Shown: in pieces, positions 13,415-25,352 of the stretch
Layout of the letters: every line of letters begins with the position of its first letter
How positions within the stretch are numbered: the first letter of the stretch is position 1
NCBI RefSeq assembly: GCF_000003815.2
Contig: NC_049983.1
Span: 9,407,470 to 9,471,469, forward strand
DNA: 64,000 bases
From: Branchiostoma floridae
Taxonomy: Eukaryota > Chordata > Leptocardii > Amphioxiformes > Branchiostomatidae
Direction: 5' to 3'
Position numbers and translations under genes: made by a program
Notes under the pieces: model-generated
What the model saw: the letters and a program-made list of their open reading frames with translations, nothing else
The model's database searches: none
Told to the model about the DNA's origin: nothing

Positions 13415-14735
13415 CGTCGCCCGGAACGAGGAATCAAGATGGCTTGATGACAGGTCTTCGTTTTGGGGACGGGAAAGTTAATTTTGAGCTCTGCGTGATG
13501 TGGTGTCGCCCCGAGGGTGGAAGTAGCCCGCTTTATGAGTTGTGTGTGTCACTGGGAAGTCTCGCAGCGCCCGCGTGATACTCTCGCTGGGGGCTTTAGG
13601 GCACGAAAACGTTACAATGACATCTACTGAATATTAAATGGTGTTCCCCCCACTGCTACAAATCTCCAAGGGGCATCTCCATAGATAGTCCTTCCATTAA
13701 ACACTTCAATAAATCTATCAATCGCCCGTCCCACTCATGATCACCCGAGACCCGTGATGGGCTGAAAGTCTATATTCCTCCAGGCCAAATCATAGTGGAA
13801 AATCCATACGGAGCATGTACCATATCGTGTGTGACATCGCGACAAGTCAATAGACCTGCCAACATTTTCATATCAGGACGTATAGATTATTGTATTAAGA
13901 AACCACAATTGACACTGTGGGTAGCGATGATGGTATCTTTCGATCCGAGGTGTCGCGGAGGGGGACGGAAGTCACGAAAACCCGCCCGCACGAGAATTTC
14001 CACGGTGGCAATAGTTTATCACGAATCAATGGCGAGGAATATGGCGCGATGGCTCTCCCCATCCCTCCATTGACACGACGGCGTTCGGGAGGATTTGCAC
14101 TTACGAATCATTAGATGCACCATTTCTCTTCATCAGGGGGGTGTAATTGCTGGAGAGAGAAGGTTGCTGTGTACAGCATCCTTCATTAGCCTCGCTATCT
14201 CTCTTCCCATCACTCCCAGCATCTGCATGACGGATGATAAGCATCTCCCTACCCATGCTCAACCTACGATCTGTATCTCCAATATTGCTGCAAAGCCCCT
14301 GGGATGCCAAAAATGGCCATTTGAAGACAATCACTGATGTTGCAAGTGATCTCCGGGGGGATGGATTGCCTTGTAAAATTAGTGAGCACGGCCCCGCAAC
14401 CGGACGGAGCGCAGGTGTCAGCGCGTGAAAAATGTGGAGTGGGGACGGGCGCCGCTTTGAAAGGCCCCGATCGACGCAGGTGATCAATTGCATCGTCAGA
14501 CTAAAATATGGGCCGTACCTTAAGTGAGCATGATGGAGCGATGCTCAGGCCGGGATTGTGGGTGCTCCCTGCCAGAGGTTACGGAGGTCCAGACAGATGT
14601 ATGGCCGCGTGTGGCTGGATACTCGAGCTGATGGGCCCGCCGTATCCCCATCCCTTTGTGCCTGTAACCACGACACCACTTGTTTATGCCCGACTGGTGA
14701 CTTGGAAGCACTCATCCCCATTGCAGGGGCTTAGC
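13415..14735. promoter_or_regulatory. GC/CpG-richer island D, possible regulatory DNA
   Basis: About 1.3 kb of repeat-free, CpG-containing sequence with sharp borders to AT-rich DNA. Overlapping short frames on both strands reflect composition, not genes. It lies just upstream of the first C2 exon and could hold an enhancer. Confidence 0.4.
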
Positions 14736-16084
14736 TAGAGTGGAAGCATTTAGTACATAATTAAAGCATCAGGGAGCTATTAAAAAGTGAGGTTTAAAAC
14801 CTGCATTGTCCAGCTTACAATTTGGAAGGTTAAAAAAGTGTAGGCAAACGTTAAAAGTTTCTTTTAACTACTGCCAATAGTGCTGGGTCAGAAAAAGTCT
14901 TTTGCAACAGAAATGCTTAAAGAGACTTGGAATAGAATTGCTGTTAAAACTATTTTATCAATGCATCTCTGTCAACTTGAGTAACAAATTATTGTAGTGT
15001 TGACAACTTTACTCATATGAAAAAAGTTTAGCTGAGGAAGGGTTACTGGTACACTTTAGCCTGAGGTCGCCCCCCTCCCCATCCCCCTGATGAGAGTTAT
15101 GTAGTTGTTAATGGGACATGATGGCTTAATGCTGTCGAACAGGGGGTCATCATGGCTTTTTAATGGCCCCCAATTAAAGTGACCATTATGTACATGTTTG
15201 CCGCAACCATTACATGTGTTTCGCACATCCATTTACACACTAAACCAATTAGTGGACATTTACAAAAGGTTTCTTTTAGTTGTCCCTCTTCTTTGTTACT
15301 TTTAATCTGATGTCATTGATATTGCCTGCTATGCCATGGCATTGTCACTAGAGGCTGAGAGTGCTGAGTGACCGAAAATGTGACAGATTGTTCAACAAAT
15401 TTTGAAATTTCATACATTTCTTTTTGTATGTTTTGTTGTATTTTATAACATACCTTTCCATTGTGCATCATATTCAAATCATACCTACATCACAAAACCA
15501 AGGGTCACATAACTCCAAGTGTGGACGCTCAACAGTTGCTCAGGGATCACCATCTAGTGGAAAGGGAGCCTACTAGTAGGTAGCAAGGGAAAGCATACAT
15601 GGAATTCAGCACCAAGGACAGGCTCTGTTCTTTATTAAAGTAGTACAAAACTTCTTGCTGACAGCTGTTTGTAAGGCTGAATTTCGAGGCAATTTGCAAC
15701 AACAAGGAGTCAGTAAAATTCATACAAATTGCCATCTTTGTGGGCAACATATTAAGACATTGGTTCAATGATAAAATCTTAACATAAAGTGGTACTACAT
15801 ATATGTATTATTCATGTCTCACCGGGTATTGAAAGGGATGTAATAAAGTGTTTGTCTAACAGTGTTGTTTTATCTTTGTCTATTTTGACTTGATTTGAAA
15901 GCCTGTTGTCAAAAGAAATTGAATAAACTAGAAGTTTGTTGTCATTTCCCCAGACTGACTGCAAGAATAGAGAACAATTAGACTCGTCTACAAGTTGTCC
16001 CTTCAGCTATTTGTGACTATATACTTAGTACAGTGTTTTGTTCCATACCATGTTGTTAACTTGAAGGAAAATGAATAACAAGTA
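14736..16084. other. AT-rich DNA upstream of the C2 exons
   Basis: No exon or repeat could be supported. A TTTCCCCAGACTGACTG at about 15946 weakly resembles the duplicated acceptor segment downstream. Confidence 0.4.
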
Positions 16085-16112
16085 CACTGGAAATCTCCCA
16101 GGCATTCAAGCT
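16085..16112 (+). repeat. Third, shorter copy of the duplicated exon-head segment
   Basis: CACTGGAAATCTCCCAGG followed by CATTCAAGCT repeats 16211-16238 with few changes. It has lost the acceptor and lies 126 nt upstream of its sister, so the exon head was amplified more than once. Confidence 0.65.
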
Positions 16113-16188
16113 ACATTCAATTTCAAGTTGTCCTTGTTGTATATCGTGTATTAAAATGTGTAACCAGTAAGTATCGTTGTTTTAACAG

Positions 16189-16263
16189 ACTGACCTGAGC
16201 ATCAGTGTTGCACTGGAGATCTCACAGGCATTCAAGCTGTCATACACAGCGAGTAGCTCCTGA
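16189..16263 (+). pseudogene. Degenerate duplicate of the first C2 exon (pseudo-exon)
   Basis: An intact acceptor (TTTTAACAG) is followed by TDLSISVALEIS, nearly identical to the real exon start 163 nt downstream (TDLSISGTLEIS). The similarity is then lost and the frame stops at TGA 16261-16263. The copy also repeats the sequence 5' of the acceptor, including a GTAAGT at 16167 (the real one is at 16327). It cannot supply a C2 domain. Inclusion in mRNA would truncate the protein. Confidence 0.8.
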
Positions 16264-16351
16264 ATGCAACCATATATACAATGTAGAAGTTGCTCTTTTT
16301 AATTCTATACTAAAAACATTTAACCAGTAAGTTTTATTGTTGTTAATACAG

Positions 16352-16510
16352 ACTGACTTGAGCATCAGTGGTACCCTGGAGATCTCCCTGGCTTACCAGC
16401 TCCCCCAGCTGCTGTGTGTGACTGTCCACAGGGCCTCAGGACTGGTGTGCTGGGATCAGAGCAAACTGCCACATCCCTTTGTCAGGGTGATGGTCCCAGG
16501 CATTACTATG
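16352..16510 (+). CDS. C2-domain protein, exon encoding the first part of the C2 domain
   Basis: This exon has 53 codons, phase 0 to phase 0, an acceptor TTAATACAG and a donor ATG|GTAAGG. It encodes the opening strands of a synaptotagmin-type C2 fold: GTLEISLAYQ, then LLCVTVHRASGL, then a loop and PFVRVMVPG. The pattern G-x-L-x-[IV]-S-L-x-Y followed by L-x-V-T-V-x-x-A-x-x-L is typical of C2 domains that bind membranes or proteins. The usual loop-1 S-D-P-Y is H-P-F here, so one common calcium-binding Asp is missing although an earlier Asp (CWDQ) remains. Calcium binding may be weak or absent (inference). Just upstream are two degenerate copies of the acceptor/exon head, and 20 nt downstream a MITE begins. 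Exons further 5' were not identified with confidence. Confidence 0.85.
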
Positions 16511-16529
16511 GTAAGGTCTGATTGTAATA

Positions 16530-16703
16530 CAGTAGAAGCCAGTTAATTGCACAGCAGATTAACGCACACTTCTGTTAACTGCACGGAATCCCCAAATCCC
16601 AAACCGGTACGGTCCAGCTAGATAACTTTGCATTATTGCACCAGCCGGATAATTGCACGAAATTCACTGGCAAATAGGCTGTGCAATTAAGCGGCCTCTA
16701 CTG
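16530..16703. mobile_element. pogo/Tigger-like MITE
   Basis: A 174-bp element with terminal inverted repeats CAGTAGA[AG]GCC...TTAATTGCACAGC, flanked on both sides by TA (16528-16529 and 16704-16705), the target duplication expected for the Tc1/mariner/pogo superfamily. It has no coding capacity. It sits only 19 nt past the donor of the first C2 exon. Confidence 0.8.
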
Positions 16704-16723
16704 TACTTGTTAAATATCCAATG

Positions 16724-17003
16724 CAGTGCTCGAAATACCCACTTGCACACTTGTAAACGCAACCACATTTTGCTTGGCGCAACTTAATTTCAAACCCAGG
16801 TAGCGTAGTCCTGAAATTTTGCAGTTGGAACACTGCTTTTCCCCCGCCTTTGTGTAAAAGCTTTTGCATTTATTTCTTGATAAGATAAAAACATAAGTAG
16901 TTACACATGTAAATGGCAGAAAAGATAATGGATAAATAGCTGATTTGAAGAAAATGATAACTTGGAAGTGGGGCAACCTGGCTGAAAAGTATTTTGAGCA
17001 CTG
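16724..17003. mobile_element. MITE with CAGTGCTC termini, possibly hAT-like
   Basis: The left end CAGTGCTCGAAATAC mirrors the right end (reverse complement CAGTGCTCAAAATAC). The element spans 280 bp and has no transposase. I could not see a clean 8-bp target duplication, so superfamily is uncertain. Confidence 0.5.
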
Positions 17004-17099
17004 AAATGTTTATTAACACAAGGTATTTAGGGTTACATTATCATAGTTGTTGTGGTATGACATAGATAACATTCAGATGACATACAAACTAGTACATTG

Positions 17100-19660
17100 T
17101 GTGTTATGCTGATAGCTATCAGTTTACACATTTGTCACATCATGAAAGTGATGGGCTATTCAGTACTAAGGACAGAACAAACATTTGTCATATCTTTTAT
17201 GTGTTAGTCATTTAGTACAAGGGGTAAGACTCCCTGTTATCACATGTGTTTATGATGTATTATAAATGATTACCTGTTCAGCACCAAGGACAGAACTAGT
17301 TGTGGTTACATTTGTCTGATAGACCTTTTTGACAATATGTTAAAGATTAGACATCAAGGTAAAACATTACAAAATGCTGAAAAAAATTGCACAACTGGAT
17401 AAATACTCTTTGAAGTCATGTATTACAATAGATATTTTGGTGGTTTAACATTTACAATTCAAGCAAGGCAAACATAAGGTATACCTTTGTCATTCAAGTA
17501 TTGTTGGTGAAAGCCCATTCAGGATCAAGGGTTGTACCATATGTAATCAGCATTGAATGTGTGGTCTGTTGGACAATAGACAATTGACTACCGAGGATAC
17601 AACATTGTAGTTCAATCTAGTAAGTGATAGTCCATTCAGTGCCAAGGAGAAAGGCTGTATTGACATTTGTCCAGCAAGTATCGTATCCAGCGATAGCTTA
17701 TTCAGGACCAAGGTTAAAGCATTAGTAGTTCAATCTAGTAAGTGATAGTTCAATCAGTACCAAGGAGAAAACAATCTGTATTCACTGTTTTCTGTCATGT
17801 ATTGTAGGTGATAGTTCATTCAGCACCAAGGCTAATACCATCTGTAATCACCATTGAATGTAATGACTTGCAGATGATAGTCTACAGTGTCAAGGATAAA
17901 ACATTTGTAGTTCAATCTAGTACTTAGTGATAGTTGATTCAGTACCAAGGATAAAACAAGCTGTATTCACAATTGTTTCTCAAGTGGTATCAAGTGATAG
18001 CTTGTTCAGAACCAATGATAAAACATTTGTAGTTCAATCTGGTCTTAGTGATAGTACATTAAGTATCAAGGAGACAAGCTGCATTTGTCTCTCAAATATT
18101 GTATCAGGCGATAGCTTAAAGGGTTAAACATTTGTAGTTAAATATAGCAGGTGATAGTCTATTCAGTAACAAGGAAAAATGAGGTGTATTAACCTTTGTC
18201 GATCAAGTATTGTAGGTGATAACTCATTCAGCACCAAGGGTAGTACCAACTTTAATCCCCATTGAAGGTATAGTCTTGTAGATATCGTCCATTCAATATC
18301 AAGACAAAACACTTGTAGTTCAATCTAGTACGTGATAGTCTTTTCAGTATCAAGGATAAAACATTTGTAGTTCAATTTAGTGTGTGATAGTCTATTCAGT
18401 ACCATTGAAAAATTTAGTCATGTTATGCTTTGTTGTCTGTCAGGTATTGTAACAATGTAGTTGATAGCTCATTCAGTACCAAAGCTAATACCATCTGTAA
18501 TCATCGAGGTATGTGTAGTCTTCTAGATGATAGTCCATTCAGTACCAAGGAGAAATCAAAGCTGTGTCTGCATTCGTCTTACAAGTCTTGCAGGCAATGT
18601 CTCATTCAGAACACATTTCACTGCAGGGCACAACATTCATTTTCTGGATTAGGTGCACTGGTGCACCCAGCTTAAAAAATTGGGTGCACCAAAAAAATTT
18701 TGGGTGCACCACTTAAATTTAAGTAATGAACTAATAATAAAACTTAGTCACAAGCTATCAAATTCTTAAACAACAGACATTTTTATTATCTTTCTAACAC
18801 TTAGATGTCAAGAATATGATGTCCATGTATACTAAGTATACTTTAATATCTTTACATACAAACCTAAGAAAATATTTGGGTGCACCCTGTGCACCCAGAG
18901 AAAATAATTGCACCCAGTATTTCGAGACCTGGACTGTAAATGTCTTGTCTTGTAAATGATATTGCATTTAGTAATAGTCTATTGGGTTCTGCTGCTTCAG
19001 TGGTTTAAACACCCTGCAGCTGCAATCAGTCTTCTCTGTCCTGTTCTTCAGAAGCTCCCTTAGCTCCTGTGGTTTTCTTCCTGAACACAACAGACCTAGT
19101 CTTCTATCTTGATGTCTGTCGTGAGTGAGCTCTAGGTTTTTGCAGGGTCTTCCTTTTTGGGATTTGTAGGTATTAGATCCCATCAAGGTGATGTCCAAAG
19201 CCATTTAGTACCAAGGGTAAAACTAGACATGTTTTTTTTTTAGATTGTGTAGGTGATAGTCCATATCCAGTACTAAGAGTAGAACTAGCTGTAGTGACTG
19301 TCACATTCATCAGTGAAATCTTGTAGATGATAGTCGATCCAGTACCTAGGATAGAACTATAGGTCATATTTGTCTGTAGTCAAATTTATCTTATAGGTAA
19401 CTGTCCTTTCTTTAACAATGGTAGAGTTATCTGTGGTCAGATTTGTCCCAAGCATTGTAACTGTAGTTAGTAGTCTACTCTTTTAAAATCAAGGGCTTAA
19501 GTTATGTGTGATAATGTTACATTAGTTGTGTAGGTCATAGTCCATTCAGCACCAAGGACAGCTTTTACTTCAGGTACATTTGTCTATCCAGTCCTGTACT
19601 AGGTGGTTGTCCATCAAGTACCAAGGCTAGAGCCAATTGTGGTCTTATTTCTTTATTACG
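17100..19660. repeat. Degenerate intronic minisatellite, unit about 60 bp
   Basis: The phrase GATAGTCCATTCAGTACCAA and close variants recur every 43-66 bp, alternating with blocks such as ACATTTGTAGTTCAATCTAG and TGTATTCACATTTGTC. This suggests a higher-order unit of about 110-120 bp. Clear copies of the core start near 17636, 17693, 17746, 17810, 17876, 17931, 17996, 18049, 18153, 18217 and 18525, with weaker ones out to about 19620. An unrelated TGGGTGCACC-bearing element interrupts it at about 18.62-18.94 kb. It fills most of the intron between the first two C2 exons. Confidence 0.85.
18613..18940. mobile_element. MITE-like insertion with TGGGTGCACC subterminal repeats
   Basis: Several inverted copies of GGTGCACCC/GGGTGCACC lie near both ends, and the right end reads, in reverse, CAGGTCTCGAAATACTGGGT, resembling the CAGTGCTCGAAATAC end of the element at 16724. 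The interior is AT-rich and non-coding. Boundaries are approximate because the left end is degenerate. Confidence 0.45.
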
Positions 19661-19724
19661 CACTATCTACTTCAATATATTGTGTGTCTCATTATGTTTA
19701 TTGTACCTGTTACACTCTATCCAG

Positions 19725-19816
19725 GTGGAACAAACAGATGTGAAGAGAGGTACGCTGGACCCAGAGTGGGAGCAGACGTACGAGTTTCCTGTGCCACAAG
19801 AAGAGTTTGACTACAG
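19725..19816 (+). CDS. C2-domain protein, central C2 exon
   Basis: This 92-nt exon runs from phase 0 to phase 2, with acceptor CTCTATCCAG and donor TACAG|GTATTT. It encodes VEQTDVKRGTLDPEWEQTYE followed by FPVPQEEFDYR. K-x-G-T-L-[DN]-P-x-[WF]-x-[EQ] is the most recognisable motif of the type I C2 fold, at the strand 4-5 turn. It continues in frame from the exon at 16.4 kb across a 3.2-kb intron full of repeats, and the split arginine codon is completed by the next exon. That reading-frame agreement across two introns is the main reason to treat these exons as one gene. Confidence 0.9.
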
Positions 19817-20053
19817 GTATTTAATTCTCTTTTGATTTACACATTTAGGTGCATGAATGTAAATATAGACTATTTTGTCCAGTATACATTGACATTTTGC
19901 TCAAATTTTCAAGCCTGACATGTTTTGTGGTTGTGTTGGGAGAATGCAATGTACACGGATTTTCTTCATTGATGCTGATGATGCTTGCCGATTTATATAT
20001 TAATCAAGTTTTAGATATGTTTTTAAGAAAAAGGAGAATTTTTCTCATTTCAG

Positions 20054-20177
20054 ATACGTTGTCCTGAATGTATGTGACAAGTTCAGAGATGGGGAGTCCA
20101 TGGGAGAGGTGCACATTGACCTCTGTAACTTTGACCCTGAGGAGGGCTACACTGGGTCCTTTCCTCTGGCAGACATG
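20054..20177 (+). CDS. C2-domain protein, exon completing the C2 domain
   Basis: This 124-nt exon has acceptor TCTCATTTCAG and donor ATG|GTAGGT, and restores phase 0. It encodes YVVLNVCDKFRDGESMGEVH followed by IDLCNFDPEEG and FPLADM. L-x-[LV]-x-V-x-D, a loop, then [IM]-G-E-x-x-[IV]-x-L are strands 6-8 of the C2 sandwich. Loop 3 keeps the first Asp (VCD) but has Lys-Phe where calcium binders usually show D-x-D, again suggesting reduced calcium dependence. The domain totals about 125 residues over three exons, a normal C2 length. The family beyond synaptotagmin-like C2 protein is not recognised. Confidence 0.9.
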
Positions 20178-21039
20178 GTAGGTCTACACTCTGTATTTAA
20201 GCATATTCAACTGAATAAAATGACTAGATAGTTAGGCCATGTTGATTTGCGTGCATGGATGACATCAATTTTCGTCTGTTCAAAAATAAATATTAAAAAG
20301 TTTTTGTATATTAAGATATTTGTTCAATCTTCCTGACCACTTAGATTTCATAATGAAGGCAACGTTTTTTGGCCAAACTTTTTTTTATTTGCACACTTGC
20401 ATCCATTTTGAGATTCCCAGAGGATGTTATCCATATAATAATGTCAACATGGCCTTGGGTCTATTCTTAGAGTAAGGGTCTGCTCACATTTGTTATACAA
20501 TTTTTGTAAGCTTGAAAACTGTGAACATTCTTGTGATGGTGTTGTACAAAATTCAACTTTCTTGTAACCAAAAAATCTGGACTAAAAAAACAGGCTATAA
20601 ACTTTATAATTATAGACATCGTTTCAGTCATAATACTCACTTTCAGCTGTAAGAAGTGTTTTACGACTTGTTTTAAGTTCAAGAAGTGCGTTGGTAGACT
20701 TTGACAGTTTGATTTACGACGTTGCGCTAGTCTTGGTAGTGGTATTTTTTATTGCAGATTTCTCCATAATACCCACAGGCCTGCAACTTAAGACACAAGA
20801 TACTCGGTACATTTTATACATGACACAAAGCTATATATCATAAGTAATAAACATGTATGTGCACAAAGCATTCAAATCTTTTTATATGAGAAAATTTTCA
20901 AGAGATTGTTAAATGATATATATGAACGGCTATATGAATGATAGCTGCAGTGGTTAATGAATATGTTTTGCGACGGATAAATCCAAACGCTGAGTAATGT
21001 AGTGTTAGATGCATTTCCCTGTAAATTTGTAAGAATCCC

Positions 21040-22700
21040 CAAAGCCGTCACCTTTAGGGCCAAGTCCAAGTGAAATATGGACCGTTCACACTTTTTCGAG
21101 AACACAAGTGTCTTGTGTAAATCGATATCAAGCGACTCGATTGCAGGGGGCTCGGACGGAATTGCCAAAAGAGGGGCCTGCTGGCATATCAGCGCGTAGC
21201 AGACCGTATCTACGGAGGACGACTCCCTCCAATGGACAATATGTTCCTGACTTGTAAAGTCTCTCGGCTACAAGATTTCAACACCGGACTGAGTCCGACA
21301 TTCAATGCCTGTCACATGCTGTTACCCCGCGCACGGCGTGGCGTTCCCCGATAAAAAGGAGGGTCGGTGTAGCAGATCGCGGTAACTGGCCATAAGGGAT
21401 TACTGTCAGTGTTGTAGGTGTTGCGTACACTGCTTAATGACGTGCAAAGCTTTGATAAGGCGGAGATGGAAATGTAAGCGACCTATTCAGCGGCTCCACG
21501 GAAGATGTCGTTACAGAGAGGACACGAATGGATTTTTTACACGCCGAAAGTTGATGGAAAATAATGACCAAAATGTCAAGTTGCACATTTTCAGCGATGT
21601 GACAGATGCTGGAGCTAGGTTGACCGGAAAAATCTCTTCATACAAATATCTTTGTGTTTACAATACATTAGCAATGTCCTGACTTTTATTACCACCTTGT
21701 TGAACCATAAAAAGAATTACATTAGCCATAAAGAGTTTGTCCAAAATTCTTTACTAGCTGTTGCAATCATACCACATTTTTACTTTCTTTTGGACATCAA
21801 GTACTTAAGAACATGTAAAAGTTTATTGTCTCTCTATTCAACATAATAAATTTTTGACCATTGAAATTGTATGAAAAATATGCACTACAATGATGTTACT
21901 ATGATCAAAACCTTTGCTTTGCTGTTATGTAATTTTTGATATAACATATTCTACTCTTATAGTCTACTATCTTCAAAGCTTGATAACATTTGCAATACTG
22001 TTTTTTTGCTGAGCACAATCTTTGCCTTAGTAGGCAAGGCAATGGTTTTCGATATGGCAATAGGAATGATAGTCAAACTGCTTTATAACAAATGTTTCCA
22101 GGTCAAAGGATGGCTTTAAGCCTCAACCTCCCAGACACAAAGTGGATCTCCATAACTTAACACCTGTGTAGCACATGTAGCTTCCCAAATCCTGACTATT
22201 CCATCAATTCCCCAAGTTGACGGCCAGTGTCAGCAGAAAGCTGTGACGTTGCGGTCTGAACGTTTGACTGCCGGTTTGTTCGAAGCTGGTTTTTACGTCG
22301 CACGCCTATCTTAAACTAACTTAGCTTTTACTTTGAAGCGACACAGTCGTTAATCATTCCGTCAGAGAGGATCCCTGCATGCCGAAGTGGGAATGAGCGA
22401 TTCTGTAGCTCTCAGGCATGGTTTGTGGGCCCTTATCTCCGCACGAAGATGAAAACACCGCCTGCAGTCGAGGATTAACGCCGGCGCAATCCATCACGCT
22501 CTGCCTTCCTCTCGGGCGCTTCCTTCTGGTCAACATCTCACTGACAGCCGTCTGTGGCACGACAATGGCGACGGGATTAACGCTTACGAGTAATTAACCA
22601 CAAATGCATGATTCGAACAATGATGGGTGTACCAGTCAGAGACTTTTTCGGCCGTTCTTGACTTGATGTTATCGGCTAATGCAATCAGTCTACTAGATAA
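21040..22700. promoter_or_regulatory. GC-richer islands E/F in the C2 gene intron
   Basis: Two CpG-containing stretches (about 21.04-21.64 and 22.20-22.70 kb) are separated by AT-rich DNA. Neither holds a repeat or credible exon. Confidence 0.35.
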
Positions 22701-23379
22701 GGCACAATTTTTGGAAGACTGGCATTTATACTTTCACATATTTTGCTTGTAGGGTTTGAAAAGAATTATACACTTCACTGCACTTATTATCCTTTTCAAA
22801 TTCCTTTGTATGATCGAGATTGAAGTCGAACTCGCTATTCAAACATTAATATGGATATCACAATGTGGTCTCAGGGTTATACTGGTGTATCATTATGAAG
22901 TAAAACTTATATATTGGCCGGTTTTACTACTTCTGCAGTATGTGTGGCCCCTTTACTCTCGTGGGTAGTGATTTATACTGCAATTGTCCACTTGTTAAAT
23001 GAATGGATCGTAAATTCAATTAAAGTTACTTCCTAGGCTGCCATCTGGGATAGATAAGTTTGACATGGCCTAAGCATGAAAGGATTAGGTTTCAAAGTAT
23101 TCTGGCCACAATAATTATATGTGTCTTGATGATTCTTAATTGATAAGTTGAAGAGGTTCTTTTGCTTATCTAATCTGCAGGCACACGTAAGGTCTTAAGG
23201 AAAGGAAAGATTTTGATCAATGAATCCTTATCATTTGTATGATGTCCTATAATCCCCTCTGTTAGGACATCGAAACAATCTGCATAGTTTACACATTCCT
23301 CTCGAATGTTACCCCAGTCATAGGTGGCCTCTCCAGCAGTGTATGCCGGGACAACTGGCAAATTTATACCTTTGTTCTT

Positions 23380-25020
23380 CAACAGGTGGTATCGGAGCTC
23401 GCTTCAGAGATTCCTGTTCTTCGGAAACAACAGAAAGAGTTGTCAGACTGTGGTACAGACCAGACCACTCGCACCCACCCTGTAATGCCAGAGTCATTTA
23501 TCACTGCTGCCCACAGACTTCGCTAATTGTGGGCTACATGAATTTTGATGGATGGCACTTTTTGTAAAGGTACACATTTACCTGTGGTTAACAGCTTGCC
23601 GCCGTTTGGCCCCCTCTTATCTATGACGTCCATGGTAACGGAAGACATATACGCTTTGTCTTCCTGATGCGAAAATAATGCGGCCATGTCACTGACAACT
23701 GTGAGTGACAGGTCTTTAGGGGGTTTCTGCCCGGGAGAACAATTGCAGACGATATCAGTTTCTCTTGACGCCAGGTAATCCCCCCCTTATACCTCACCTG
23801 GCTGGGAGTCCGGAAGAGACGGCGGACAATTAAACACGATTGCGCCCAAACCAGAACCCATACAGACCCAAGTCTGTCATTTGTACCGGGATGAATTCAA
23901 ATTTATGACAACTGTAAAGGTAAAAACCTACTTCGCACCTGAGTAAGCAATAACAAAGGTACTTCCTATACAGTACAGTCTTTGTGCAGTTTGTCGCCAG
24001 CTATTGTTGTTGACTATAACCTTAGGAAGACCCCGTGTCACAGTGATGAGAGATGTCTCAAATTTATTAGTGATCTTACATTGTGTATCCTGCTCTGATT
24101 CTTGTTCAGATAAGAAAGTAACATGGGCAGGTGTGGACTGAGAACAAAACCTTCAGCAAAAGAAAGGAAAATGCTCACTTTTTAAAATTCTAACCGACCA
24201 CAGATATTCCCCTCATTCGGAGACCACCTGTTGATTCTTCCAATTAAATTATGCTATATAGGGCTAATTTGTTACATTCGTTGACAGATTCTTTCATTGG
24301 TAACATACTGTCTGCTGGCATACCAAAACTATGAGAATCCCATCCAAATTAGACTTAACGTTCCACATACAAGTACAGTAAACATGTAAGGTACACGGGT
24401 TTGGGGACCAAACCTTTGTCAGACAGAAAAACAACCACAGAGACAATTGCAGAAATTCCTGCCCATTCGTCCCCTTAGGGATGGCGTTATCAGTATCTCT
24501 GGCCCTATCACTTCAAAAAACGGTTGTGATTTAATTAAATACTTGATGAAGATAACCAGGTAATGAGCCAATACTACCTTCAGGAGTCAGGAACACCTGT
24601 TCTGTAAGAACTTGATTTATGGAAAACGAGTTTGCTCGAAGTTTACAGAGTTGAGGTATAGGTGTTCGTAGTGACTTTGCCATAGTGAATAGTGGACAGG
24701 TGACTCCGTTTTGCCTTTTAAGATTTCGGTGCACGGCACACCTGCCTGACGTAGTCACCTGTCAATCTTACGTCAGTTTCCAACGTTTATCTATCATTCG
24801 GAACTGACAGCTTCAACTGTGTGCATTGTTGTGACGCCCGACCCTTCCTGAAACAATGAGGTCTAAGATGCGGAGGGCAGATATCCCACTGTGCCTGGAC
24901 TATATCACAGCACGATGACAGCCTGCGTTATTGTTCTCCCAGGCGTCTACAAGGCAGATTAGCTAATTATCCAACCGTAAACTTCGCTTGACGTAGGTTT
25001 TGACATTACGAGGTGTCAGA
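23380..25020. promoter_or_regulatory. GC-richer island G in the C2 gene intron
   Basis: Repeat-free, mixed-composition sequence with TAATTA-type words (TTAATTAAAT, GCTAATTATCC) and no recognised coding frame. It ends at the 162-bp tandem duplication. Confidence 0.3.
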
Positions 25021-25030
25021 GGTGGAAAGT

Positions 25031-25352
25031 CACTAAAGTTCACGTCAGTCGAAAAAGTCCTTGACATCCGAAAAACGAAAATTTGACTTTTTAACTCCCA
25101 TTGAAAGTAGCTGTAGCTTGTACTCTATCCAAGAGCAGCGTTAAGTGAAGAACATTGTTAAGACCACCAGTCGACAGGACTTTTTGAAAAGGCACTATAG
25201 TTCACATCGGTCGAAAAAGTCCTTGACATCAGAAAAACGAAAATTGAGCTTTTCAACACCCATTGAAAGTAGCTGTAGCTAGTACTCTATCCAAGAGCAG
25301 CATTAAGTGGAAGTACATTGTCAAGACCACCAGTGGACAGGACTTTTTTGAC
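25031..25352. repeat. Tandem duplication, unit 162 bp
   Basis: The segment with GTCGAAAAAGTCCTTGACAT, CATTGAAAGTAGCTGTAGCT and GACCACCAGT.GACAGGACTT occurs twice back to back (25031 and 25193) with few differences, so the duplication is young. Confidence 0.92.
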
